Positions 43,509 to 52,869 of a stretch of 64,000 nt of DNA are shown here, piece after piece (position 1 is the stretch's first letter; every line of letters starts with the position of its first letter). Location of the stretch: assembly GCF_018919205.1 (NCBI RefSeq), contig NZ_JAHLQN010000001.1, positions 2,604,001-2,668,000 of the forward strand, given 5' to 3'. Made by a program: the position numbers and the translations under genes. This DNA is from Dysosmobacter acutus (GTDB lineage Bacteria > Bacillota > Clostridia > Oscillospirales > Oscillospiraceae). A model generated the notes under the pieces. The model saw only the letters and a list, made by a program, of their open reading frames with translations, ran no database searches and was not told where the DNA came from.

Positions 43509-43752
43509 GAAGATCCGCAAGGATATTGAGAAAACGAGGGAGAAGATCGCCGAGCAGCAGAAGCGCCTCCGCGCGCTGGAAGCCCAGCTCACGGAGGAGG
43601 AGAACCTGGAGATCGTCCGCATGGTGAAGGCTGTCCGCATGGACAACAGGGAGCTGACCGCCTTCCTGCGCGCCTACGCCAGCGGCATGATCTCCCTGCC
43701 GGACGGGCTGATGGAGACGGAGGAAAGCGAGGGTGCGGAAGATGAAGCGTAA
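43495..43752 (+). CDS. DUF4315 family protein
   Basis: This 85-aa protein is a coiled-coil-like helix ([26 protein letters not shown]) followed by an acidic C-terminus. It belongs to DUF4315, a small family of conjugative-element proteins. GGAAAGGAGCAATGCAATC precedes ATG 43495; the start overlaps the PP-loop gene by 14 nt. Its function is unknown. Confidence 0.85.
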   Translation: MATTEKIRKDIEKTREKIAEQQKRLRALEAQLTEEENLEIVRMVKAVRMDNRELTAFLRAYASGMISLPDGLMETEESEGAEDEA

Positions 43753-44443
43753 CAGAGCTTTTCGCCGTTTCGCCGCCGTGTTCCTGGCGCTTTTCTGCAT
43801 GGCGGCCACCTCCACCGTGGCCTTCGCAGGCGGCGGGGACGGCGAGCCCTACTACACAGGGGAGGAGACCACGGGCGGCTATGAGCCCCAGCCCCTGACC
43901 CCGGAGGGCAACATGACCCTGGTGGACGATATCGCCGGTGAGAGCGCCGGGGATAAGCAGTTCATCACCGTGGTCACAAAAGGCGGCAACTATTTCTACA
44001 TCATCATCGACCGGGCGGAGGACGGCGAGAACACCGTCCACTTTCTCAACCAGGTAGACGAGCGCGACCTGCTGGCCCTGATGGACGAGGAGACGCCCGC
44101 CGCCCCTGCGTGTACCTGTAAGGAAAAATGCGCGGCCGGCGCGGTGGATACATCCTGTCCTGTCTGCAAGACCAACCTCTCCGAGTGCGCGGGCAGGGAG
44201 AAGGCCAGGGAGCCGGAGCCGGAACCGGAGCAGCCGAAGAAAAAGAGCGGCAGCGGCCTGTTGGCTGTGGTGGCGCTGCTGGTGCTGGCAGGCGGCGGAG
44301 CCTTCGCCTATGTGAAGTTCATCAAGCCGAACCGCAGCAGCGTGAAGGTCAGCGCCGATCCCGACGAGTACGATTTCCCTGACGAGGAGTATATCAACGA
44401 GGACGAGCCTGCGGAGGCTGAAACGGAGGCGGAGCATGAGTAA
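43742..44443 (+). CDS. DUF4366 (CD1107 family) membrane protein
   Basis: The 233-aa protein has an N-terminal signal peptide ([20 protein letters not shown]), an extracytoplasmic domain ([19 protein letters not shown], a cysteine-rich [10 protein letters not shown] and CPVC segment), a C-terminal membrane helix ([20 protein letters not shown]) and an acidic cytoplasmic tail. It belongs to the CD1107 family, found next to VirB genes in C. difficile-type elements, and is probably part of the transfer channel. ATG 43742 overlaps the DUF4315 stop by 11 nt. GTG 43733 is an alternative. Confidence 0.88.
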   Translation: MKRNRAFRRFAAVFLALFCMAATSTVAFAGGGDGEPYYTGEETTGGYEPQPLTPEGNMTLVDDIAGESAGDKQFITVVTKGGNYFYIIIDRAEDGENTVHFLNQVDERDLLALMDEETPAAPACTCKEKCAAGAVDTSCPVCKTNLSECAGREKAREPEPEPEQPKKKSGSGLLAVVALLVLAGGGAFAYVKFIKPNRSSVKVSADPDEYDFPDEEYINEDEPAEAETEAEHE

Positions 44444-46520
44444 GCTGATCATCGCGGAAAAACCGAGCGTGGCAAAATCCATCGCGTCGGCCCTGGGTGC
44501 TTCATCCAGGGCCGATGGCTTTTATGAGGGCAGCGGCCTGATCGTTTCCTGGTGCGTGGGGCACTTGGTATCCCCGCTGGACGCGGGCGGCTATGACGAG
44601 CGCTTCAAAAAATGGCGGTATGAGGATCTGCCCATCCTGCCGGAGCCCTTCCGCTACGCCCCCATCCCCGGCAAGGAGGCGGCTTTGGACAATGTGAAGC
44701 GCCTCATGGCGCGGGAGGACGTAACGGAGATCGTCAACGCCTGCGACGCCGGGCGTGAGGGCGAGCTGATCTTCCGTCTGGTGTATGAAATGGCCGGCTG
44801 CCGCAAGCCGGTCCTCCGGCTTTGGATCTCGTCCATGGAGGACAGCGCCATCCGGGATGGCTTTTCCGAGCTGCGCCCCGGCGCCGAGTATGAAGCCCTG
44901 TATCAGTCAGCCCTCTGCCGCCAGAGGGCTGACTGGCTGGTGGGGATCAACGCCACCCGCCTTTTCTCCGTTCTCTATCACCGTACCCTGAACGTGGGCC
45001 GCGTCCAAACGCCCACCTTGTCCCTGCTGGCGGCGCGGGACGCGAAAATCGCGCTGTTCCAGAAGGAGAAGTATCATCATGTGCGCCTGACGCTGGCCGG
45101 CGCGGAGGCGGTGTCGGAGAGGTTCACCGATCCGGCGGAGGCGGAGCAGGCGGCGGCCATGTGCAAGGGCGCGGCCGTCACCTGCACCTCCGTCACCTGT
45201 GAGCAGAAGAAGGAACAACCGCCGAAGCTCTATGACCTCACCACCTTGCAGCGTGAGGCAAACCGGCTGCTTGGCTACACGGCGAAGCAGACCCTTGACT
45301 ATGCTCAGAGCCTCTACGAAAAAAAGCTGCTGACCTACCCTCGCACGGACAGCCGGTATCTGACCTCCGATATGGCGGAAACGGCCTCCTGCGTGATCCA
45401 TCTGGCGGCGAAGCTGCCGCCCTTTGATAAAATCAGCAATTTCTATCCGCTGGTGGAGGCCATGGTCTCCGACAAGGACGTATCCGACCACCACGCCATC
45501 ATCCCCACATTGGAGATCGAGAAAGCGGATATCCCCGCCCTGTCTCTGGGCGAGCGTGAGCTGCTTCTTCTGGTCTGCTGCCGTCTGCTGTGCGCGTCGG
45601 CAAGCCCCTATGAGTATGAGGCGGTCACGGCCACCTTTGACTGCGGCAGCCATTCCTTCGCCGCAAAGGGCAAACGCATCCTCTCCGAAGGCTGGCGGGA
45701 GATCGACCGCATTTTCCGCGCCTCCCTAAAAGAAAAGCCTGCGGACGGGGACGGCGGTACGCTCCCAGACTTCACCGAAGGACAAGTTTTTGCCGACGCG
45801 GAGGTTTCCGTCACCGAGCATTTCACCCAGCCGCCGAAGCCCTATACCGAAGATACCCTCCTGTCCGCTATGGAGAACGCGGGCAAGGAGGATGCGCCGG
45901 AGGACGCCGAGCGAAAAGGACTTGGCACGCCCGCCACCAGGGCAGCTATCATCGAAAAGCTGGTGGCGGCCGGATTTGTGGAGCGCAAGGGCAAAAGCCT
46001 GATCCCCACAAAAGACGGTATCAACCTTGTCACGGTCCTGCCGGAGCCGCTGACCTCTCCCATGCTGACGGCGGAATGGGAACAGAAATTGACGGAGATC
46101 GCAAAGGGCAGCGCTGACCCGGACACCTTTATGGATGGCATCCGGGATATGGTCCGGGAGATCGTGTCTACCTATTCCTGTATTTCCGAGGACGGCAAAA
46201 AGCTGTTTGCCCCGGAGAAGGAAGTGATCGGCGCCTGCCCCCGCTGCGGCCAGCCGGTCTATGAGGGGAAGAAAAACTTTGCCTGTTCGGATCGGTCCTG
46301 CGGCTTTGTTCTCTGGAAAAATGACCGCTTCTGGACGAGCCGCAGGAAGGAGCTGACAAAGAAGATGGCAACGGATCTTCTGAAAAAGGGACGGACCAAC
46401 GTCAAGGGGATGTGGTCTGAGAAGAAACAAGCCACCTATGACGCCGCCGTGATCCTCTGCGACACGGGCGGCAGATACATCGATTTCAAGCTGGAATTTC
46501 CCAAAAATAAGCGAAGCTGA
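44436..46520 (+). CDS. topB: DNA topoisomerase III
   Basis: This type IA topoisomerase (694 aa) nicks and passes single strands. It has the TOPRIM acidic core ([14 protein letters not shown] and [10 protein letters not shown]), the catalytic Tyr301 in [11 protein letters not shown], and C-terminal zinc-finger-like cysteines ([19 protein letters not shown]). Conjugative elements of this family carry topB to resolve transfer intermediates. ATG 44436 overlaps the upstream gene by 8 nt. The protein is full length. Confidence 0.95.
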   Translation: MSKLIIAEKPSVAKSIASALGASSRADGFYEGSGLIVSWCVGHLVSPLDAGGYDERFKKWRYEDLPILPEPFRYAPIPGKEAALDNVKRLMAREDVTEIVNACDAGREGELIFRLVYEMAGCRKPVLRLWISSMEDSAIRDGFSELRPGAEYEALYQSALCRQRADWLVGINATRLFSVLYHRTLNVGRVQTPTLSLLAARDAKIALFQKEKYHHVRLTLAGAEAVSERFTDPAEAEQAAAMCKGAAVTCTSVTCEQKKEQPPKLYDLTTLQREANRLLGYTAKQTLDYAQSLYEKKLLTYPRTDSRYLTSDMAETASCVIHLAAKLPPFDKISNFYPLVEAMVSDKDVSDHHAIIPTLEIEKADIPALSLGERELLLLVCCRLLCASASPYEYEAVTATFDCGSHSFAAKGKRILSEGWREIDRIFRASLKEKPADGDGGTLPDFTEGQVFADAEVSVTEHFTQPPKPYTEDTLLSAMENAGKEDAPEDAERKGLGTPATRAAIIEKLVAAGFVERKGKSLIPTKDGINLVTVLPEPLTSPMLTAEWEQKLTEIAKGSADPDTFMDGIRDMVREIVSTYSCISEDGKKLFAPEKEVIGACPRCGQPVYEGKKNFACSDRSCGFVLWKNDRFWTSRRKELTKKMATDLLKKGRTNVKGMWSEKKQATYDAAVILCDTGGRYIDFKLEFPKNKRS

Positions 46521-46533
46521 AGGAGGAGCGTAT

Positions 46534-48393
46534 ATGCCGGATTACAGTTACAACAAGGATTATCCCTTTGCCGCCTTTATCACCAATCTTGGCAAGTACA
46601 ACGAGGGCGAGCTTGTGGGCGAGTGGGTGAAGTTCCCCACCACCGCCGAGGAAATGAAGGAGGTATTCAAGCGTATCGGCATCGGCCAGAGGGATGACTT
46701 CGGCCAGCCCTATGAGGAATGGTTCATCACGGACTATGACTGCTATGTGGATGGCCTTTATAGCAAACTGGGCGAATACGAAAATCTGGACGAGCTGAAC
46801 TATCTCGCGTCGAAACTGGATGAAATGAGCAACAGCGAATACGCGCAGTTTCAGGCCGGTATGGAAATGGGCGACCATTGCGGCAGCCTGCAGGAGATCA
46901 TCAACCTGACGGAAAATCTGGACTGCTATGAGGTCTATCCCCATATTGCGGACTATGACGATCTGGGCCGGTATTACATTGATGAGCTGGAGGTCATGCA
47001 GATCCCGGAGCATCTGCAAAACTACATCGACTATGAGGCCTACGGCCGGGATGTGGCGATGGACGAAAACGGCAGCTTTACGGATCAGGGCTATGTGCGG
47101 GATACGGGGGACCGCTTCTGCGAGTATTACGATGGCGAGCGCGGCAGCATCCCCGACGAGTACCGGGTGATGGCCTTCCAGGACGATCTTCCCGAAGAAG
47201 AAAAATCCGAGTGGGCTATGGATATCGCCTTTGACATGGACGAGTTTTTCCGTCAGAACGATCCGCAGTATGCGGCGGAGCACCCGGAGGCACACGCCGC
47301 AAAGGAAGAACTGTATGAAAATCTGATGGCCGGACGCATTTCCGCTTTGGATGAAAAGCTGGCAGCACTGGGGCAGACGCAGGAGGACTATCTTCCTTCG
47401 GAGATTGAAAAGTTCAAGGACGCCACGGGCTATGAGGAATTTCTTGATTTTGACCCGGCGGAGGTCAAGGCCGCTTTGGATGACCCGGCTAAATCCCGTG
47501 TGGATGAAATGCTGGCCGCTGCGGAAAGAGCGGAACGGGAGTATGCGGCAAAGACAGCCGCCTATGTGCAGACTCCGGCAGATATCGTGGCGCAGGCACA
47601 GGCCGTTCAGGATCAGGCTGAGGAAAGCAGCTTTTCCATTTATCAGCTCAAGGGTGGCAACGAAACGCTGGACTATCGTTTCGAGCCGCTGGACAGTATC
47701 CACCGCAACGGCCTTTCCGTGAAGCCGGAAAATTACGAGCTGGTCTATGAAGCGCCGCTGACGGCGAAGGACGATCTGGAAAGCATTTATACCCGGTTCA
47801 ATGTGGATCGCCCGGCCGACTTCACGGGGCACTCCCTGTCCGTGTCGGATATCGTGGTGCTGCATCAGAACGGGAAGGACACCGCCCATTACTGCGACCG
47901 CTTTGGCTTTTCTCAGGTGCCGGAGTTTTTGCAGCCGGAACGGGCAGCGGAGGTCACGATCCCCACGCCGGATCAGATGGCAACGCAGGAGCGGATCAGC
48001 ACGCCCAGAGGCAGCTTTTGTGTGACGGCCATGAGCCGGGAGCAGATGGAGGCGGCCGGTTACGGCGTCCACCACATTTCCGATGATGGAAAGTATCTTA
48101 TCATGGGAAATGGCACGCGGGCCTTTGCCGTGGCGGCGGAGCAGCCGGAAAAGGACAATCCCCTCCGCACGGCGGAAATGACGCTGGAGGACGACTACGG
48201 CATGATCGACGGCGTTATCAACAACGGCCGGCGGGGCGAGGAGCTGGAGAAGGCCAGGGAGCACGCGGAGCGGACGCAGACGGAGAAAAAGCCCTCCATC
48301 CGGGAACGGCTGGCGGCGGCAAAGCAGGAGTGCGCGAAGCAGCAGCCCAGGCCTGCCCCGGAGAAGAAGCCCCCGGAGCTGGGGGAACGATGA
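46534..48393 (+). CDS. ArdA antirestriction protein fused to YodL/DUF4316 domains
   Basis: The 619-aa protein begins with an ArdA-like acidic DNA-mimic part (residues ~10-170: AAFITNLGKYNEGELVGEWV, PYEEWFITDYDCYVDGLY) that would block type I restriction. The rest has acidic helical regions, a YodL-like part (FSIYQLKGGNETLDYRFEPL) and the DUF4316 C-terminus (FCVTAMSREQMEAAGYGVH, EKKPSIRERLAAAK). GAAGGAGGAGCGTAT precedes ATG 46534. It follows topB closely. ArdA is often a stand-alone 170-aa protein. Confidence 0.85.
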   Translation: MPDYSYNKDYPFAAFITNLGKYNEGELVGEWVKFPTTAEEMKEVFKRIGIGQRDDFGQPYEEWFITDYDCYVDGLYSKLGEYENLDELNYLASKLDEMSNSEYAQFQAGMEMGDHCGSLQEIINLTENLDCYEVYPHIADYDDLGRYYIDELEVMQIPEHLQNYIDYEAYGRDVAMDENGSFTDQGYVRDTGDRFCEYYDGERGSIPDEYRVMAFQDDLPEEEKSEWAMDIAFDMDEFFRQNDPQYAAEHPEAHAAKEELYENLMAGRISALDEKLAALGQTQEDYLPSEIEKFKDATGYEEFLDFDPAEVKAALDDPAKSRVDEMLAAAERAEREYAAKTAAYVQTPADIVAQAQAVQDQAEESSFSIYQLKGGNETLDYRFEPLDSIHRNGLSVKPENYELVYEAPLTAKDDLESIYTRFNVDRPADFTGHSLSVSDIVVLHQNGKDTAHYCDRFGFSQVPEFLQPERAAEVTIPTPDQMATQERISTPRGSFCVTAMSREQMEAAGYGVHHISDDGKYLIMGNGTRAFAVAAEQPEKDNPLRTAEMTLEDDYGMIDGVINNGRRGEELEKAREHAERTQTEKKPSIRERLAAAKQECAKQQPRPAPEKKPPELGER

Positions 48394-48587
48394 GCCGGGG
48401 CGTGAAGTGGCGGCTGGAATGGGCCTTCTTCCTGGGGGAGAATGGCAGGCGGCAGTACAACCGGCTCTGCAAGGGCTGTGTCCATCCCTGCAAGCAGAGC
48501 TTCCGGGCGGTGGTGTTGGACTGCCCTCACTTCCAGTCCCAGCGCGTGAAAAAAGGTATGGATAAGGGTGGGAAACGGGCAAAATAG
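48390..48587 (+). CDS. Small ICE protein with paired cysteines (65 aa)
   Basis: The 65-aa basic protein has CKGCVHPCKQSFRAVVLDCPHF, a cysteine/histidine arrangement that may bind zinc. It overlaps the upstream stop by ATGA (48390). No family is recognised beyond being a small conserved-looking ICE protein. The operon probably ends here, as a terminator follows. Confidence 0.7.
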   Translation: MSRGVKWRLEWAFFLGENGRRQYNRLCKGCVHPCKQSFRAVVLDCPHFQSQRVKKGMDKGGKRAK

Positions 48588-48705
48588 TCCCCCGTGGCGG
48601 CGTTTTCAGACCATGCCCTTATGATTTCCCATCCGTGCTTTTTTCCGCGCTCCTGCGGCGAAAAAGCAGCGGTTTTCGACACTTTCCCATCCGCGCCCAT
48701 AGCGA

Positions 48706-48760
48706 AAGCGGGGACGCGGCCTTCGGTATATCCGTTGGCTGCGTCCCCGCTTCTTTTTTT
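48706..48760 (+). terminator. Terminator of the ICE transfer operon
   Basis: The arms 48706-48721 and 48737-48752 enclose a loop of about 15 nt and are followed by CTTCTTTTTTT. It separates the plus-strand transfer genes from the minus-strand Bro-N gene. Confidence 0.8.
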
Positions 48761-48762
48761 GC

Positions 48763-49638
48763 TTATTTCTCGTCCTCGTTGGGCTTGTCCGCTTCCGCCA
48801 CGCCCTGGATCACATCCGTCACCACGGCGTTGAGCTGGGCGGCGTTCTCCGCTGTGACGGCGGGCCGCCCGGTGTCCGCTTCGATGGCACGCCGCGCGTC
48901 TCCCGCCACCTTGCCGCCGCGCCGGGCGACGATCCGGCTTTCCTCAAAGCCCTCCGGCTGGTGGGCCTTGGAAAGCTCCGTGGTCGTGGTTTCGGCCAGC
49001 ATGTTCAGAACGATCTCCAATGTGCTCATGTTGTCCCGGAGGTTTTCCTTTTTGAGACCTTTCAGGTTTTTGTATTGCCGGGTGGTCATGCCGGACCATG
49101 CCTTTGTGATCTCGTCGGTGAGGATGGCGTATTCCCGGCCCTGCTCCACGCCCCGCGCCTGCCATTCGGCGGTGAGCTCGTTGCGGACGCGGATAGAGAG
49201 GATGCGCTGGTGGATCCAGTCGGCATCATAGCCCTTCTTCTGGTAGGTCTCCAGCGCCCGGTCGATGGCCTGTTCCGGGTCGATGGTCTCCTCGATGCGC
49301 TCCCGGCCTACGGCGGCGAGCCAGAGCCGGAAGGGTTCTGCCTTCGGCGAGGGGATAGATTGGATGATGCGCAGGATCTGTTCCGTATTGGCGGCAAGCA
49401 CCTTTCGCTTTTTGCCTGTGGAGCCGGTCATTTCTACCTGGGGACAATTTGTCCCCAGGTAGCTTGCGAGCTGTTCGTCCCGCTTGCGCATTTTTTTGAG
49501 ATAATCCGTGGGATTGGCGCTGTCCGACAGCACCGCCACCACATCCACCACGGAGAAGTACCATTCTTCCTTTTCCTCGTCCCAGACAGTGCGGATCTTT
49601 CTATCTTCAAAAAGCTGTATGGAATTGTTTTCGTCCAT
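48763..49638 (-). CDS. Bro-N domain (phage antirepressor-like) protein
   Basis: The 291-aa protein has an N-terminal BRO domain (IQLFEDRKIRTVWDEEKEEW, YFSVVDVVAVLSDSANPTDYL, LPNTEQILRIIQS-like region) and a C-terminal helical part with alanine-rich repeats. Bro-N proteins occur in phages and mobile elements and often act as antirepressors or DNA-binding factors. ATG 49638 follows AAGGAGGAAAAAGCCC. It stands alone on the minus strand between the transfer operon and the DUF6050-like gene. Confidence 0.85.
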   Translation of the reverse strand: MDENNSIQLFEDRKIRTVWDEEKEEWYFSVVDVVAVLSDSANPTDYLKKMRKRDEQLASYLGTNCPQVEMTGSTGKKRKVLAANTEQILRIIQSIPSPKAEPFRLWLAAVGRERIEETIDPEQAIDRALETYQKKGYDADWIHQRILSIRVRNELTAEWQARGVEQGREYAILTDEITKAWSGMTTRQYKNLKGLKKENLRDNMSTLEIVLNMLAETTTTELSKAHQPEGFEESRIVARRGGKVAGDARRAIEADTGRPAVTAENAAQLNAVVTDVIQGVAEADKPNEDEK

Positions 49639-49887
49639 GGGCTTTTTCCTCCTTCGATGGGCTATCCCCATTCTACCATGAAATGATGATTTTTTCTATC
49701 AGGAAACGCGATTTTTGCGGCAGCAGCAGTCGTAGGCGCTGTGGGACTGTGGGCAAACGGCCAAGCCGGGCGGCGCTGTGGGAAAGCGGTTTGCCGTCCT
49801 GTGGGAAAGGCCTGTCCTTTTCCATTAGGCGGTGAATGGCTTTTCCATCGGCAAAGCGGCTGTTTTCCATAGTTCCATAGCGCGGGC

Positions 49888-50247
49888 CTAATCCTCGGTG
49901 ATGATACACGCACAGCCCGCCGTCAGCAGGCGGTACAGCGTCAGCGGCACATACCACGCAGCCACCAGCAGCCGCCAGACAAGGACGCAGCCGCCGATAA
50001 GGCCGGCAAAGACGAAGTTCAGAAGGAACAGGGCGATCCCGCCGCCCAGAGAGCCGCCGCCCGGTATGATCCAGAGCCGCAGCCGCCAGATCCCAAACGG
50101 CAGCCCGCAGAGGATCCAGAGCCAGAGATAGTCCAGCTCCCCGTTCTTTACGCAGGCGGAGCGGAAGATGCAGTACAGCAGCGCGGCCGACGCCACCGGC
50201 AGGATGGTCTTGCGGAAAAAGTCTTTTAAGGCCTCGCCTCTTGTCAT
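49888..50247 (-). CDS. Membrane protein, DUF6050-like
   Basis: The 119-aa protein has three to four predicted membrane helices (FFRKTILPVASAALLYCIF, YLWLWILCGLPFGIWRLRLW, GIALFLLNFVFAGLIGGCVLVW, LVAAWYVPLTLYRLL). It lies downstream of the relaxase gene on the minus strand, in a place where such elements often carry DUF6050 proteins. ATG 50247 follows GAAGGAGGCGAACCCC. The function is unknown. Confidence 0.78.
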   Translation of the reverse strand: MTRGEALKDFFRKTILPVASAALLYCIFRSACVKNGELDYLWLWILCGLPFGIWRLRLWIIPGGGSLGGGIALFLLNFVFAGLIGGCVLVWRLLVAAWYVPLTLYRLLTAGCACIITED

Positions 50248-50350
50248 GGGGTTCGCCTCCTTCAAAATCGTTTGTATCTTCATTATATCTGACGTTTTGG
50301 CAAAAGCCCAGGGGAAAACGCAGATCGCGGCAAAAAGTTTGTCTCATGGG

Positions 50351-51697
50351 TCATTCCAGCTCCATATTCTTCTGCCGTGCCGGCGCCTGCCGGGGCGGGG
50401 ACAGGAACTCCTCCACGTTCCGGCGCACGGCGGCGTAGTCCTGCTCCTCCCGCCGCGCCTTCTGACGCTCGGCGGTCAGCGCCGCCCTCCGGGCGGTGAG
50501 CGCGTCCATTTCCGCCTGCATCCGCTCCGCGGACGGCAGGGGCACGGTGCCCAGGCGCTTGCACTCTCTGGCGGTGGCCTCAAAGAGAATGATCTCCCTC
50601 TCATAGCCCCGCAGGAACTTCTCTTTGTCCTTCGACGCCTGATAGCGGTCGTAGATTGGCTTGAGCTGACGGTAGGCGGCGACGTGCTTCATTTTCAGCG
50701 TCAGCTCCTCAATCCGCGCCCCGGTCTCCCGCAGCTCCGCTTTCAGCCGGGCGGCGGAGGCGGACGCCGCCTCGCAGCGCTCTGTCAGCTCCTCCATGCT
50801 GCCGATGCCGTGTTCCGTCAGGAAGTTGCTGGTCTCGGCGATGCGTTTCAGATTCTCGATGGTCGCCCAATGGCGGTAGCCCGCGCTCTGCTGGGCCTTG
50901 ATGTTGTTCTGAATATCAATGAGCAGGCTGATCTTTCCGCTCTGGTGCTTCGGCTGGCGGGAGGGTCTGGCGCGTCCGGCCATCCGTGCGGTCAGGGCGT
51001 CCTCGGCGTAGTCCGCGCCCAGGGTCTTTAGCCTTGTGAACCGCTCCTGTCCCGGCGCTCTGGCGGAAATGTACTTGCCCCGCTTGAGCTCGTAGCCCTC
51101 CCGCTGCAACCGCACCAGCAGCTCCTCCAAATCATGGCAGCCGGGCAGCAGCCGGTCGATGGCGGTGCGCAGCTTCGCCTTATAGCTGACGCCGGCGCGC
51201 TCCGCCTGATGCTCGATGTAGCTTTTTCCTTTGTCCTGGCCTGGGACGATGACGGACAGGCCGTGCTCCTTGCAGATCCGGTCTGAGGTGCGGCGGATGA
51301 AGTGATAGCTGCGCTTGTTGGAATGGTAGTGCTTATGATCCGCAAAGCTGACGGCGTTGAAGATCAGGTGGTTATGGACGTGATCCCGGTCTATGTGGGT
51401 GGTAAGTACAAACTCATACCTGCCGCCCAGGATCTCCCTTGCCAGCTCCATGCCGATCTCATGGGCCTGCTCCGGCGTGACCTCCCCAGGCTGAAAGGCT
51501 TGGATCAGGTGACGGCCCAGGTTCGTTCCCTTGTCGATGGCATGGCGGCGGGTCCAGGCAAATTCGATATCCGCGGTCTCGGCGGCGCAGCCATAGGAAG
51601 AAACAAGCAGCTTTCCGTCCGTCTTTTCCGGGTTGCAGATATAGTCAATGGCCGCTTTCAGCGTTGACTTGATATGATGCGTCTTTGTAACTGCCAT
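50351..51697 (-). CDS. MobA/VirD2-type relaxase (MOBP-like)
   Basis: The 448-aa relaxase nicks oriT and guides the strand. The HUH-like metal site is HIDRDHVHNHLIF (residues ~97-109), with upstream catalytic residues in DYICNPEKTDGKLL and DIEFAWTRRHAID. The C-terminal half is helical and basic (RELKRGKYISARAPGQERF) and may contact DNA or the coupling protein. ATG 51697 overlaps the end of mobC by 40 nt. It reads away from the transfer genes. Confidence 0.92.
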   Translation of the reverse strand: MAVTKTHHIKSTLKAAIDYICNPEKTDGKLLVSSYGCAAETADIEFAWTRRHAIDKGTNLGRHLIQAFQPGEVTPEQAHEIGMELAREILGGRYEFVLTTHIDRDHVHNHLIFNAVSFADHKHYHSNKRSYHFIRRTSDRICKEHGLSVIVPGQDKGKSYIEHQAERAGVSYKAKLRTAIDRLLPGCHDLEELLVRLQREGYELKRGKYISARAPGQERFTRLKTLGADYAEDALTARMAGRARPSRQPKHQSGKISLLIDIQNNIKAQQSAGYRHWATIENLKRIAETSNFLTEHGIGSMEELTERCEAASASAARLKAELRETGARIEELTLKMKHVAAYRQLKPIYDRYQASKDKEKFLRGYEREIILFEATARECKRLGTVPLPSAERMQAEMDALTARRAALTAERQKARREEQDYAAVRRNVEEFLSPPRQAPARQKNMELE

Positions 51698-51987
51698 ATC
51701 TCATCCAGCCTCTCCTGTATCTCCCGCATATCCGCTTTGTACGCGCCGCCTCCGGCGTTGACACGCTTGGCGATCTGATTGATGTTCCGGCCGATAGCGG
51801 ACAGGGCGGCGTTCATCCGCTTGATATCCGTGGTGTCAAGCTGGATGATATACCCGTCTATCGCCATCTTCCGCAGATACGCCCCGTACCGCCGTGTGGG
51901 GAGCTGCGCCATCTTTTCATCTATGAGCCGTTTTTCCTCCTCCGTCACATAGAATTTCATCTGAATGTTCCGCTTTCGGTTCGCCAT
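51658..51987 (-). CDS. mobC: Mobilisation accessory protein MobC
   Basis: The 109-aa relaxosome protein has a ribbon-helix-helix-like N-terminus (NIQMKFYVTEEEKRLIDEKM) and the conserved MobC segment (ALSAIGRNINQIAKRVNAGG). MobC binds oriT and helps the relaxase. ATG 51987 follows a GGAGG site ~8 nt upstream. Its end overlaps the relaxase start. The non-coding region just upstream (51988-52470) is where oriT is expected. Confidence 0.92.
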   Translation of the reverse strand: MANRKRNIQMKFYVTEEEKRLIDEKMAQLPTRRYGAYLRKMAIDGYIIQLDTTDIKRMNAALSAIGRNINQIAKRVNAGGGAYKADMREIQERLDEIWQLQRRIISSQR

Positions 51988-52470
51988 GGGCAGCCTCCGT
52001 TTCTCATAAGGGTCTGGGATATCCCAGCAAGCAATTTTGACTGTTCGGGCAAGGGACCTGAACAGCGCAAAATCCGCAAGCGGGTACTCGCTTGCTGTGC
52101 TTGCTGACTACTTCGTACCCTCGTATTTCCCCCTCTACCCATACTACAATCCGAACAGGGCGTTTTGGCCAGATTTTCGGAGAAATGTTTTGTTCGCGGC
52201 GAAAAAAGTCGGATTTTTTCAACCCGTTCCCGAAAAAGATACAGGGGATTCACACAAAAGCCTTGAATTGCGGAGGGGTCTATGGTAAACTTATTGTATC
52301 TAACTATACCCGTTTGCCGGGGCGCTGAATTGTCCGGGCTTCGGGGTGTGGCGAGGCGGCGAAGCGTCCGGAAGGAAGGGCGAGGACAGCGCCGCGCAAG
52401 ACCGCTTTTTCGAGGCGTCTGAACGGAAGCGCAAAACCGGAAAGCCCTTGAAACATCTGCAAAAAAGGGG
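51988..52470. other. Region without genes upstream of mobC: probable oriT region
   Basis: No convincing gene was seen. It contains the inverted repeat CAAGCG-6-CGCTTG (52078-52095), direct copies of GCTTGCTG nearby, and at 52120-52205 (minus strand) a stretch similar in sequence to 59588-59672 (see findings). Position between mobC and unrelated cargo makes oriT the likeliest content, but no nic site can be identified. Confidence 0.5.
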
Positions 52471-52498
52471 TTGACAGCATGAGATTTTCCCCCATAAT
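52471..52498 (+). promoter_or_regulatory. Promoter of the SLH protein operon
   Basis: TTGACA (52471-52476), 16-bp spacer, CATAAT (52493-52498). The predicted transcription start falls inside the (GACA)13 repeat that begins at 52501. Confidence 0.75.
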
Positions 52499-52554
<56 letters not shown>

Positions 52555-52667
52555 GTAAGTCTGTCCTTTTCTGCTGCCCTCATATATTATCAACAGGCGC
52601 GGCCTGCCCGAAGTGTTTTCGGACAGGGCGCGCCTTTTCGCGCTCTGACGGTAGGGGGTGGCACGGG

Positions 52668-52787
52668 ATGAAGAAGCTATTTTCCTTCCTTCGCCCCCGC
52701 ACACAGGCGCGGGACCGGGAGAGCGACGGCGACGGAAAGCGATCCCCACCGGGGTTAATAGGAGGTGGGGCGGATCAATCGGCATAA
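52668..52787 (+). CDS. Short leader ORF (39 aa), uncertain
   Basis: The frame begins MKKLFSFLRPRTQARD behind GGGGGTG and ends before a second short frame. The sequence is basic with no recognised family. It could be a leader peptide in the 5' region of the SLH gene or a spurious frame. Confidence 0.3.
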   Translation: MKKLFSFLRPRTQARDRESDGDGKRSPPGLIGGGADQSA

Positions 52788-52869
52788 CACCTTCTGCCCG
52801 GTGACCGCGCACCGGGACACAAAACGCGGGCAACGAATTTCCGATCAAAAGGAGGAAGAAAAACGATGA
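52774..52869 (+). CDS. Short ORF (31 aa) with possible ATC start
   Basis: The frame begins ATC-AAT-CGG-CAT (I-N-R-H) 8 nt after a perfect GGAGG site and ends in TGA overlapping the SLH gene's ATG (GATGA). It has no ATG/GTG/TTG at the expected start. If translated it could couple into the SLH gene. Speculative. Confidence 0.25.
   Translation: MNRHNTFCPVTAHRDTKRGQRISDQKEEEKR

Noticed and set aside
46486..48582. 698-codon minus-strand frame opposite the ArdA-YodL gene
   Set aside because: The plus strand encodes recognisable domains; the minus product is compositionally biased.
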